Made by a program: the position numbers and the translations under genes
The notes under the pieces: generated by a model
The model's database searches: none
What the model was told of the DNA's origin: nothing
What the model saw: the letters and a program-made list of their open reading frames with translations, nothing else
Shown here: one piece after another, positions 8,044 to 16,554 of the stretch
How positions within the stretch are numbered: position 1 is the stretch's first letter
Layout of the letters: each line of letters starts with the position of its first letter
Source: Planctomycetota bacterium
GTDB taxonomy: Bacteria > Planctomycetota > UBA1135 > JACQFD01
Reading direction: 5' to 3'
Assembly (NCBI GenBank): GCA_016200225.1
Contig: JACQFD010000034.1
Coordinates: forward strand, 1 to 47,667
Length of the DNA: 47,667 bases

Positions 8044-10710
8044 ATGCATCGCCTTTCGAGTCCGAGTGTCGGGCCGGTATTCTTAATTCTGGCATTTGTT
8101 GGTATTTTCTGTAATTTTGGCGACGCGCAGACACCGCCGATCCCCACGGGCGCGAACTTGGCGTCGGATCCGAGTCCGTCTTCCATCGCCGCGGGCGACT
8201 TGAACGGCGACGGCAGGATCGATCTGGCGGCGGCATGTTCCGGAGCGAACGCCGTTTCGATTTTTATTAATAATGGCCTCGGCGGCTTTTTGCCAAAGAC
8301 TACTTTTAGCGCTGGCGCGAATCCGCGTTGCGTCGCGATCGGCGACTTGAATCTCGATGGAAAGCTCGATATTGTTACAGCTAACAATTCGGCGCCCGGC
8401 GATGTGTCCGTGTTGCTCGGGAACGGAGCCGGCGCATTCGGAACGCCTTCGAATTTTGTTGTAGGCGCGGGAACGTCCTTTTACAGCCCGAGATTTGTAG
8501 CCATCGGCGACTGGGGGGGCGACGGCAAACCGGATCTGTTAACAGCGGATTTTTCGCACACAATTGCATATCTCAAGGGCGACGGCTCCGGCGCGTTCGC
8601 ATTTTTGCAAATATTCGAATTGGGCGCCGGTTCGATGCCGAGTTCCGTCGTGTTCTCCGAGTTCAACGGCGACGGCACGCTCGACTTCGTTGTTACAAAA
8701 CAGAACTGGAACTCCGCGACGGTCTTCATAGGAAACGGCGCGGGAGGGGGCGCGGCAACCGACTTCGCCGTCGCCGCCGGTCCCGTCCACGCAGCCGCCG
8801 GCGATTTGAATAACGATGGAAAAGTAGATATCGTGACCGCGAATACCAATTCTGACAATATTTCCGTTCTCATAAACAATGGAACCGGCGGATTCGCGGG
8901 AGCGACCGACTTTACAGATGGCGGGCCTCCCGTCGCGTCCGGTTCGACCGCCGTGGCGATCGGAGAATTTAATAATGACGGCAAACCCGACGTCGCCTGC
9001 GTGACGACCGGACAAAACAATCAAGGCAACACGGTCACGACGTTCGAAGGCAACGGAAACGGCGGTTTTGCGATTTCACATCATTATCAATTGGGCCTCG
9101 CCCCCTACTCCGGCGTCCTTGCCGATTTGAATGGAGACGGCCGCGCCGACATCGCCGCCGCGAATCAGGGATCGAACGATGTATCGATATATTTTGGCGA
9201 CGGGACGGGTGCATTTTGGAGCATTCCGCACGTCGGCATGTCCACGATCGGCGGCCTCGACAACAGTTCGGCCGCGATCGGCGATTTCAACGGCGACGGA
9301 ATTCCCGACATATTTTCGGCCGGCGCAAATAATACAACTGGAGGCGGCGTTGTATCTGTAACTTTCGAATCGTTTGGAACCGGCGGCGGCTTCTTCGCGC
9401 CGCCGTTCCAGCCCGGCGTCGCGGCGACGAACTGCCGCTCCGTCATGGCCGCCGATCTCAACGGAGACGGGGCGCTCGATATTGTAACATTAACGCTGCT
9501 CGGAGAAATCGGCGCGTGGCTCGGCAACGGCGCCGGTTCGTTCGCGAATTCCGCGCAATATTCCAATTATTCTTACATTTCCGCGGCGGTCGGCGACGTC
9601 AACGGCGATGGCAGGCCGGACATCGAGGCGGCGGCGCTGGTCGGGTCGGAGAAAGTTACAATATTTTTCGGCAACGGAGACGGCACGTTTACCGGCAGCG
9701 GGTTGTACGACTCTTCGATGGACTCCACCGCGCTCGCCGACGTGAACGGAGACGGAACGCAGGATATTATCAATACCAGCGTTTATGCGAATCATGTAAC
9801 TTTTCTGATGGGAATCGGGAACGGTTCGTTTTATGGAGTCGCGCATCTAAACGTCGGGCCCGGCCCCGGATCGGCCGCGTCGGGCGATTTGAACGGCGAC
9901 GGCGCGCCCGATATTGTTACAGCTAACTATAATGACGGCACGATTTCCGTTTCGATGGGAATCGGCAACGGATCGTTTGCGACGCCCAGCAGCGTGAGTT
10001 CGGGCGGAGGCAACGCCCGATCTATTATCATCGGAGACCTGAATTCGGACGGAATCTCCGATCTCGCAACGACGCACGCGGCGCCGAACGGGCTCTCCAT
10101 ACTTATAGGAAACGGGAATGGTACTTTCGCGCCGAATTTAATCAATTGCGATCTGGATCCAAGTTATCAATTCAGCCGGGTCGCCGCGCTCGCCGACTTG
10201 AACGGCGATGGATATCCGGATCTCGTCGTCGCCTGCCGCGCCGGGTCCGCCGCCGTGCTTCTTAACCAATCGCCGAAACCCGCGGGAATTTCGAACTACG
10301 GCACGGGCACGTGGGGTTGCGCGGGAATGTCAGGCATGAGCGCGAACGGCGCGCCAAAAGTAAATAGTCCCGGTTTTGCGCTCATTTGTACCAATGCGCC
10401 CAGGAATTCCCTCGGCATCGGGCTCGTCGCCGACGCGCCGGACTTCGCGGGTTCGGATCCGTTTTATCTAAATATAAAGCTGCATGTCGACTTGTTAAAT
10501 GCGATTACTTTATTATCATTCGACATTTATAGTGATACAGGCGGCTCCGGATTTACATCGGCTCCGATTCCAAACAATCCGTCGATCGTCGGCCAGACTT
10601 TCTATGGACAATGTCTTTGGATCGAAAACCACATCTATGGCGAGGACTGCAGCCACGGCGCGTACGGACTCGAGAGCTCCAGGGGATTGATCATTACAAT
10701 TCAGCCGTGA
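8044..10710 (+). CDS. Secreted FG-GAP/VCBS beta-propeller protein
   Basis: The product is about 888 aa from the ATG at 8044, chosen because it puts a signal peptide (hydrophobic run VFLILAFVGIF, then GDAQ) at the N-terminus. An in-frame ATG at 7987 would add 19 residues. I count 14 calcium-loop motifs of the form D-x-N-x-D-G-x-x-D (for example DLNGDGRIDL, DVNGDGRPDI, DLNGDGYPDL), spaced about 50-60 residues apart. This is typical of FG-GAP/VCBS repeats that build integrin-like propellers. The last 140 residues (from YGTGTWGCAGMSGMS to the end) form a separate Cys-containing module, with GSDPF and SSRGLIITIQP elements. I associate it with planctomycete secreted proteins, from memory. It is likely extracellular and structural or adhesive. 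No enzyme motif is seen. Confidence 0.88.
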   Translation: MHRLSSPSVGPVFLILAFVGIFCNFGDAQTPPIPTGANLASDPSPSSIAAGDLNGDGRIDLAAACSGANAVSIFINNGLGGFLPKTTFSAGANPRCVAIGDLNLDGKLDIVTANNSAPGDVSVLLGNGAGAFGTPSNFVVGAGTSFYSPRFVAIGDWGGDGKPDLLTADFSHTIAYLKGDGSGAFAFLQIFELGAGSMPSSVVFSEFNGDGTLDFVVTKQNWNSATVFIGNGAGGGAATDFAVAAGPVHAAAGDLNNDGKVDIVTANTNSDNISVLINNGTGGFAGATDFTDGGPPVASGSTAVAIGEFNNDGKPDVACVTTGQNNQGNTVTTFEGNGNGGFAISHHYQLGLAPYSGVLADLNGDGRADIAAANQGSNDVSIYFGDGTGAFWSIPHVGMSTIGGLDNSSAAIGDFNGDGIPDIFSAGANNTTGGGVVSVTFESFGTGGGFFAPPFQPGVAATNCRSVMAADLNGDGALDIVTLTLLGEIGAWLGNGAGSFANSAQYSNYSYISAAVGDVNGDGRPDIEAAALVGSEKVTIFFGNGDGTFTGSGLYDSSMDSTALADVNGDGTQDIINTSVYANHVTFLMGIGNGSFYGVAHLNVGPGPGSAASGDLNGDGAPDIVTANYNDGTISVSMGIGNGSFATPSSVSSGGGNARSIIIGDLNSDGISDLATTHAAPNGLSILIGNGNGTFAPNLINCDLDPSYQFSRVAALADLNGDGYPDLVVACRAGSAAVLLNQSPKPAGISNYGTGTWGCAGMSGMSANGAPKVNSPGFALICTNAPRNSLGIGLVADAPDFAGSDPFYLNIKLHVDLLNAITLLSFDIYSDTGGSGFTSAPIPNNPSIVGQTFYGQCLWIENHIYGEDCSHGAYGLESSRGLIITIQP

Positions 10711-11404
10711 CATTCGCCGCAGAAGTTTCGTTGCGGCGGCATGCGTTGGCGGAAACGCGGCGAAATCGTTGTAGGCGACGGTCCCGCAGACGTTGTTGGA
10801 TTGCTCCAGTGGTTTCTCCAATACGAATTCACAATTTACGGTTTTCGAGCAACGCGAAAACCAACAAATAGTTGCGCGGTGTCCGGCTTATTTCCTCCGC
10901 GCGCGGACGCTTGACAAAAATCCGCGCTCAGCGCGAAGGAGCCTCCGCGAACGGTAAAAAGCCATTCTGCAATATTTTGATAAGAAATATCTATTAATGG
11001 CGTTCTATAGTCTATTGATCGGGAATCACTTTCGTGGAGCCGATTGTTCCATTCTTGAAATGTAACTCCATACCGGCCCAAGCGACTCGACGACCTCCGC
11101 CCACTCGGAAACTCTTGAGCTGATGGGCGTGGCCGGATCATTCCTTTCGCGACAAGCGATTGAGCAAAGAAATAATATTCCCGGCACGGAGCGGCGAAGT
11201 AAATTCAAATTCGGCCTCCTTCGACGGCGCTCATCTGAATACGACGGAATAGAGCCGGAACATGCATCGCCGAACGAGACTCATTTATTAAATAGGATCC
11301 GATTTTTCGTTTATAACGATACGATTTTCCCTTCAGTCGGAATTGCCGCCGAAAAACGCATTCGAATTTCGGACCGGCAGCACACGCAATTGATTGCAAC
11401 TAGA
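10711..11404. other. Long intergenic stretch without a convincing gene
   Basis: About 690 nt lie between the FG-GAP gene and the end of the first DUF4143 ATPase. GC looks lower than in the neighbouring genes. Short open frames on the minus strand (11026-11208, and 10836-11141 in another frame) have protein-like composition in places. The first has a hydrophobic N-terminus and WAEVVESLGPVW. None has a family signature or a good ribosome-binding site. It could be a decayed gene acquired with the ATPase. No RNA gene was recognised here. Confidence 0.4.
10715..10738 (+). terminator. Possible weak hairpin after the FG-GAP gene
   Basis: Four nt after the stop codon, CGCCGCA and TGCGGCG form 7-bp arms around a 10-nt loop. 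No T-run follows, so it could be a Rho-type end or an mRNA 3' stabiliser instead of an intrinsic terminator. Confidence 0.3.
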
Positions 11405-12562
11405 TTACTCATATATTTTTTTCCTTGAAGGACGTATCTGTAACAAAAATTCCTCGCATGGAACACATATAATTCCGTCGATCTTGAGACGCTCTTTTCC
11501 TCGATATAACAAAATCGGAGTCGCCTCGGGATAGTCTTCATTGAAAGTTCGAAGAGAATCGATGTCCGCCGAATGGACACGTCTCGAGTTCTTGACTTCG
11601 ACCGCCCAAAATCCATCGTCTCCGTAAATTACGAAATCGACTTCGACGCCGGAGCGGGTCCTCCAGTAATATACATTATTATTATCGCCTCGATACGAGT
11701 TCCACGCACGCAGGTGTTGAAGTACAAGGCCCTCGAGCGCGGCCCCCTCCATGTCTTCGGCACGATCGAGCGGTCCGGACGGCCGGACTGAGCGGAAAAC
11801 GCCCGAATCGAATAAGTAAAATTTTGGATGTACCGTATGTGCGCGCCGTGCGCGCTTTGTAAAGATAGGAATTCTATACGCCAGCAGGAGATCCTCGAGA
11901 AGCTCCACGAACCCCTCGACGGTCTTTCGTTCTGTCTCGCATTCGCGCGCAATATTACTAATGTTTAGAATAGATCCGTGCGAGAAACTGATTGCCTCCA
12001 AAAATCTCGCAAACGATCCAATGTTGCGAACGAGTCCTCCCCATTGGACTTCCTCGCGAATGTAAAGAGTGTGATAGGCTTTTAGTGTCTCTTCCGGCTC
12101 CTTTGATGCTACAATAAGCGGGACGAGACCGAAGCGAAGCGCACGATTGAGATCGAACTGATTCCCAAGCTCCGCGGCCATGAACGGATGGAGCGTGCGC
12201 ATGAGTGCTCGACCTCCAAGTAAATTATGTGCCCCACGTTTCAGTTTTCGCGCGCTCGAACCCGTGAGCACGAATTGGACTGATTTTTTTTCTTCACGCA
12301 ACGCGTGGACTACGGAAAGCAATTCCGGCGCCTTCTGAATTTCGTCGACAATAATAATATTCTTGCCGGGGTTGCCTTCGACCAACGCACGAAGCCGTTC
12401 CGGGTAGGCCGAATAGGTACGAAAGGTCGCCGGATCGAGCAGTTCCACCCAAAGTGCATCCGGGTACGCAGCGCGCGCCCATGACGATTTTCCAGTTCCG
12501 CGAGGGCCGAGAAGGTAGAAACTCTCTCGCGGTGGCGTGAAAAATCGGTCGATCGATTCCAT
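11405..12562 (-). CDS. AAA (AAA_14) ATPase with C-terminal DUF4143 domain, copy 1
   Basis: From the ATG at 12562 the product is 385 aa, starting MESIDRFFTPPRES. The Walker A GPRGTGKS is at about residues 19-26. Walker B is NIIIVDEIQKAP, and sensor-like VLTGSSARKL follows. The second half is DUF4143, with the nuclease-like fold signature SGVEVDFVIYGDD...WAVEVKNS (E-V-D...E-V-K). This is a widespread, horizontally mobile family of P-loop ATPases of unknown role. An in-frame ATG at 12643 would add 27 residues, including GVGNSN encoded by a strong palindrome. I prefer the inner start because the core of the family begins there and the palindrome then lies in the leader. GC is lower than in neighbouring genes. 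It is flanked by 690 nt of gene-poor DNA, which suggests acquisition. Confidence 0.85.
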   Translation of the reverse strand: MESIDRFFTPPRESFYLLGPRGTGKSSWARAAYPDALWVELLDPATFRTYSAYPERLRALVEGNPGKNIIIVDEIQKAPELLSVVHALREEKKSVQFVLTGSSARKLKRGAHNLLGGRALMRTLHPFMAAELGNQFDLNRALRFGLVPLIVASKEPEETLKAYHTLYIREEVQWGGLVRNIGSFARFLEAISFSHGSILNISNIARECETERKTVEGFVELLEDLLLAYRIPIFTKRARRAHTVHPKFYLFDSGVFRSVRPSGPLDRAEDMEGAALEGLVLQHLRAWNSYRGDNNNVYYWRTRSGVEVDFVIYGDDGFWAVEVKNSRRVHSADIDSLRTFNEDYPEATPILLYRGKERLKIDGIICVPCEEFLLQIRPSRKKIYE

Positions 12563-12564
12563 TT

Positions 12565-12605
12565 TGAGTCGCAAATTGGAGTTGCCAACTCCAAATATCG
12601 ACTCA
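12565..12605. promoter_or_regulatory. 41-nt imperfect palindrome at the start of ATPase copy 1
   Basis: A perfect 19-nt core TTGGAGTTGCCAACTCCAA (12576-12594) is extended by flanking TGAGTCG and CGACTCA. This gives 20-nt arms with 17 of 20 positions paired around a single C. It ends 3 nt before the ATG at 12562. It could be an operator for self-control, or an mRNA hairpin that hides the start. If translation begins at 12643 it would be coding instead. Confidence 0.65.
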
Positions 12606-12685
12606 AGGTCTGGCAATTTAAGTGCTTCAAGATCGGTGCGCATTCACGTTCGCAACACCGGCGCGCGGACCCGGCAGTAGTCCGT

Positions 12686-15316
12686 ATGCGCACGCACGAC
12701 CGCTCCACAGCCGCCACTTTTGTTATTATTATTCCAAGTCTGATTGCCGCGCTCTCGTGCGCGGATGCGTGTGCGCAGACGGCGCCGCGGGCGCCGGAGG
12801 CGCGGGCGACGCGGTTTCCGGCGAAATTCATAGAAAACCGCGGGCAGGTGGACGCGTCGGTGGCGGCGTACGTCGCGGGCGCGGATCGAAAGTTATTTTT
12901 TACAAATGACGGCGTCACGATCGCGGTCGAGGACGGGACGGCCGGCGCGCGAAGGCGACATATTATTAAACTTGCATTCGTCGGCACCGCGACCGGCGCG
13001 CATCCGGTTCTCGAAAATCCGCTGCCGGGAACTGTAAATTATTTCAAGGGCGAATCCAAAGACTGGCGCGCCGGAATCCATACATATCAACAACTCCGCT
13101 ATTCCGATTTGTGGCCGGGCGTCGATCTTGTGTATACAACCGGCGCGTCGGGTGTGAAATATCAATTGGAACTGAACCCGGGCGCCGATCCGGACGGCAT
13201 TCGTTTCGCGATTCGCGGCGCTTGCGGCGCGGGCATCGGCGCGGACGGTTCATTACAGATCGCGACGAGCGCCGGAACGCTGTCGGACGCGGCGCCGATC
13301 GCGTGGCAAACGGGCGCGGGCGCTAACAAGTCAGTTCCGGCGTCGTTTATGTTAGAACCGTCCGCGTCCGAGCCCGGAACGCAAATATTACGATTCGCCA
13401 CGGGCGCGCGCGACGCCTCGCTGCCGCTCGTGATCGATCCAGTCGTCGTCGTGCAGTCGAGTTTTCTCGGCGGCGCCGGGAGCGAATACGTGCGCGCCGT
13501 CGCGGTCGACCCGTCGGGCGGCGGCGTCGTCGTCGCGGGTTCCACGAATTCTTCGGAAATAACATTTCCCGCGGCGACGGGACCGGATCTTACCTATGGC
13601 GGCGCGAGCGCGAACGGCATCGGCGACGCATTTGTAGCAAAGGTCGACGCCGCGGGCACGACGCTCGTTTATTGTAGTTATCTCGGCGGATCGCTGGACG
13701 ATTCTGCGCAGGGCGTCGCCGTCGATACCAATGGAAACGCTTATATTTGCGGATACACCGAGTCGACGACGGGCCAGGGTTTTCCCGCGACCGTCGGACC
13801 CGACTTGACATACAACGGCGGCGCGCGCGACGCATTTGTAGCGAAGATCGACGGCGCCGGCACCGCGCTCGTTTATTGTGGTTACATCGGCGGCGCGCGC
13901 GACGAAAAAGGCTTCGCGATCGCGGTGGACTCCCTCGGCAATGCTTACGTTGGCGGCGAAACCAATTCGGACCAGACTACGTTTCCCGCGGCCGTCGGCC
14001 CGGATCTAACTTATAACGGCATCAACACGGGCGCGCCGTTCGGATTCGACACCGATTGTTTTATTGCAAAAGTGAACTCGAACGGCCTGTCGCTCGGTTA
14101 TTGTGGATATATCGGTTCGGCGGGCGGATTCGACGGCATCCGGGGCGTCGCGGTCGACTCCAATTTTAATTGTTATGTCGGTGGAGCGGCCGACGTGCTC
14201 GGGACGGGTTTTCCCGCGGTCGTCGGACCGAAGACGACGCCGATCGGCGTTCTCGACGGATTTGTAGCAAAGCTCAATCCCGCGGGATCGGCGCTGACGT
14301 ACTGCGGATTCGTCGGCGGCACGAGCCAGGATTATGTAACATCCGTCGCGATCGACTCGCAGGGCCGTCTCTGCTTCTGCGGCACGACGATTTCGAATGA
14401 TATCATAACGAAAACGGGCCCGAATCTTACATTTGGCGGCGGCACGTACGACGGTTTCGCGGGGCGCGTCGCGGCCGACGGAGCGAGCCTCGATTTTATC
14501 GGTTATGTCGGCGGATTCGGCATCGATCAGTGCGCCGGCGTCGCCGTCGACGGAAATGATATTATTTACATTTCGGGCGACACTTCGACGTTCGGACTCG
14601 GCGTCGGGACGACGGGAAATTTCGGAAGTCTTCACGGAACGTCCAATCTTTATGTCGGCCGCCTCGCGGCAAACGGTTCGGCGTTCGATTATTTAGGTTA
14701 TGTGGGCAGCACGGGTTTCGACTCCGCGACAGGACTCGCCGTCGACGCGGGCGGCAATGCTTATGTTGTCGGACAAGTCGGAAACGCGGGCGCGAATCCC
14801 TCCGGCGGATTCGATAGTTCGTTCGGCGGCGGATCGGGCGATGGTTTTCTCGCGAAGATTTCGGTCGTGCCCGTTCCCCCGCCGACGATGGACATCGCGA
14901 TTCACAAAGGATCGCTCTCGGATTCCACCAAAACCGGAAAAGATACGTTCAGCGCGGCGGGAATCATACAATTCAACGGCAATTCGCCGGACGCCGCGTT
15001 CGATCCGACGCTCGACGACGTGACGCTGACGATTGGTCCACAGGCGAATCCGTACATCGTTACCGTTCCCGCGGCTTCGCTCGGTTGGAAAATCAAGAAA
15101 GGTAAATATACTTATAAATCGCCGGCCAAGACATTGCCCAAGGTCTCGTTAGTTTTTGATTTTCCGAAAAAGAAACTGTCGATCAATGTATCCAAATTCG
15201 ATCTTCCGTCGGATGTAACCAATCCGATCGAAGTCGACCTCGTCGCCGGAAACGACGACGGAAGCGAAGTTAAAACTTGGACGAACAAGAAACCCGGAAA
15301 ATTCAAACTGCCGTGA
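12686..15316 (+). CDS. Secreted seven-bladed SBBP beta-propeller protein
   Basis: The product is 876 aa. The N-terminus (MRTHDRSTAATFVIIIPSLIAALSCADACAQ) is a signal peptide. Residues about 45-250 are the conserved lead domain of SBBP proteins (FIENRGQVD, then YFKGESKDWRAGI, then LRYSDLWPGVDLVY, then LVIDP). Seven SBBP blades follow, each with a YxGY-IGG motif, then GVAVD-x-x-GNAY, then a FPA-x-x-GPDLTY loop and DAFVAKV. One seven-bladed propeller is therefore predicted. The last 170 residues (from MDIAIHKGSLSDS) are a separate beta domain ending in KPGKFKLP, probably a surface or sorting module. The start lies only 43 nt from the far start (12643) of the divergent ATPase. It is exported, and binding or adhesion is likely. 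No catalytic motif is present. Confidence 0.87.
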   Translation: MRTHDRSTAATFVIIIPSLIAALSCADACAQTAPRAPEARATRFPAKFIENRGQVDASVAAYVAGADRKLFFTNDGVTIAVEDGTAGARRRHIIKLAFVGTATGAHPVLENPLPGTVNYFKGESKDWRAGIHTYQQLRYSDLWPGVDLVYTTGASGVKYQLELNPGADPDGIRFAIRGACGAGIGADGSLQIATSAGTLSDAAPIAWQTGAGANKSVPASFMLEPSASEPGTQILRFATGARDASLPLVIDPVVVVQSSFLGGAGSEYVRAVAVDPSGGGVVVAGSTNSSEITFPAATGPDLTYGGASANGIGDAFVAKVDAAGTTLVYCSYLGGSLDDSAQGVAVDTNGNAYICGYTESTTGQGFPATVGPDLTYNGGARDAFVAKIDGAGTALVYCGYIGGARDEKGFAIAVDSLGNAYVGGETNSDQTTFPAAVGPDLTYNGINTGAPFGFDTDCFIAKVNSNGLSLGYCGYIGSAGGFDGIRGVAVDSNFNCYVGGAADVLGTGFPAVVGPKTTPIGVLDGFVAKLNPAGSALTYCGFVGGTSQDYVTSVAIDSQGRLCFCGTTISNDIITKTGPNLTFGGGTYDGFAGRVAADGASLDFIGYVGGFGIDQCAGVAVDGNDIIYISGDTSTFGLGVGTTGNFGSLHGTSNLYVGRLAANGSAFDYLGYVGSTGFDSATGLAVDAGGNAYVVGQVGNAGANPSGGFDSSFGGGSGDGFLAKISVVPVPPPTMDIAIHKGSLSDSTKTGKDTFSAAGIIQFNGNSPDAAFDPTLDDVTLTIGPQANPYIVTVPAASLGWKIKKGKYTYKSPAKTLPKVSLVFDFPKKKLSINVSKFDLPSDVTNPIEVDLVAGNDDGSEVKTWTNKKPGKFKLP

Positions 15317-15336
15317 ACGCCCGCTGCAATTGTATA

Positions 15337-16461
15337 TTAACGAAGCGCGATCATCATTTGTTGCACGACTTCCTTCAATTTCGCGCGCTCCTCGGCCGTC
15401 ACGGTTCCGCGTTTCAGGATTTCCGCCGTCGTCGTCTCCACGCCGCCGAGCATCGCGAGCGTCATGTCATCGAGGCCGAGTTCCTTTCCTTTTTCCTTAA
15501 ATTTAATCAAAATCACCGAGAGCGCCTTCACTTCGTCGATGTCGGGTTTTTGTTCGGTCCACGCGGGCCGCGTCGCGGAGTTGGCCGCCGCGAGCGCGCA
15601 CCGGAGCACGATGCGCGCGTTTTTCGTTAATTTTGGATAAAGGATCTTGTCGGCCGTGTCCGTGGGTTTGTGATAATCGCGGTGTTCGCCGGTTCCGAAG
15701 AATAAGTACGGAACTTTGCGCGCGGCGAACGGGCCGTAATCGCTGCGGTTGCCGATCAGATCGGTTCCGACAATTCCAGGATTGATACTCATCCCTTCGA
15801 ACGCGGTTTTGATCCATTCCTTCGTTCCCGACGCGTGCTCGGCGCCGAGAACATAAAGGAAATTGTCCACGACGTCGTATGTGTCGCGGCCGATCATGTC
15901 CATCGTTATAAATAATGATATCTTATCGAGCGGAACCGGCGGCGATTCCACGAACGCTTCGGATCCGACGAGCCCCGCCTCCTCGAGATCGAATAATATA
16001 AATAATACGCTCCGTTTGACGAGTTTTGGGTTCCCGGAAAGACAGCGCGCGATTTCGAGGACCGCCGCGACACCGGTCGCGTCGTCGTCGGCGCCGGGAT
16101 AAATTTTATCATTTACTTTACCAAGATGATCGTAATGTGCGCTCACAACCACGAATTCCGAAGCTAATTTTGGATCGCTGCCCGTCAGCATCCCGACGAT
16201 GTTCCTGCCCTTTTTGAAGTCATGCGTAAACGCTTTGAGGTTCCCCGCAGGTTTCAAATGAAAGGTTGTAAATTCAGAGATAATATAATCGCGCGCCTTG
16301 TCCTTGCCGGGACTCTGTCCGCGGCCTTCGAATTCGGGCGACGCGAGCTTTTCGACCGTCGCGCGCAGCGCGGACTCCTGTACATTCGCGGACGGATCCG
16401 CGGGCCGCGATTGATAAAGAAGCGAAAGAAACGCGAATGCAAGGAGATTTAACATATTCAA
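15337..16461 (-). CDS. Secreted M28-family zinc aminopeptidase
   Basis: The product is 374 aa with a short signal peptide (MLNLLAFAFLSLLYQ). The two-zinc ligand set of family M28 is visible in order: His109 in SAHYDHLG, the bridging Asp in PGADDDATG (125-127), Glu160/161 in FDLEEAGLVGS, Asp188 in MDMIGR, and a final His in DYHKPTDT. It should remove N-terminal residues from peptides outside the cytoplasm. The last 85 residues are a helical tail (DEVKALSVILIKFKEKGKELG...) beyond the usual M28 core. It is convergent with the SBBP gene, with 20 nt between the stops. The ATG at 16455 is an equally good start. Confidence 0.92.
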   Translation of the reverse strand: MNMLNLLAFAFLSLLYQSRPADPSANVQESALRATVEKLASPEFEGRGQSPGKDKARDYIISEFTTFHLKPAGNLKAFTHDFKKGRNIVGMLTGSDPKLASEFVVVSAHYDHLGKVNDKIYPGADDDATGVAAVLEIARCLSGNPKLVKRSVLFILFDLEEAGLVGSEAFVESPPVPLDKISLFITMDMIGRDTYDVVDNFLYVLGAEHASGTKEWIKTAFEGMSINPGIVGTDLIGNRSDYGPFAARKVPYLFFGTGEHRDYHKPTDTADKILYPKLTKNARIVLRCALAAANSATRPAWTEQKPDIDEVKALSVILIKFKEKGKELGLDDMTLAMLGGVETTTAEILKRGTVTAEERAKLKEVVQQMMIALR

Positions 16462-16554
16462 ACGCCTTCGGGCGCCGTGATTTTGGACCGCGCAAGTGTA
16501 ATGAATCCCTCAATCGCGCGATTCAAGAAATTGCCGCGCGCGGCCGCCGCCGCG

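Noticed and set aside
11026..11208. 60-codon minus-strand frame with a hydrophobic N-terminus
   Set aside because: There is no ribosome-binding site, family match or conserved context; it may be part of a decayed gene.
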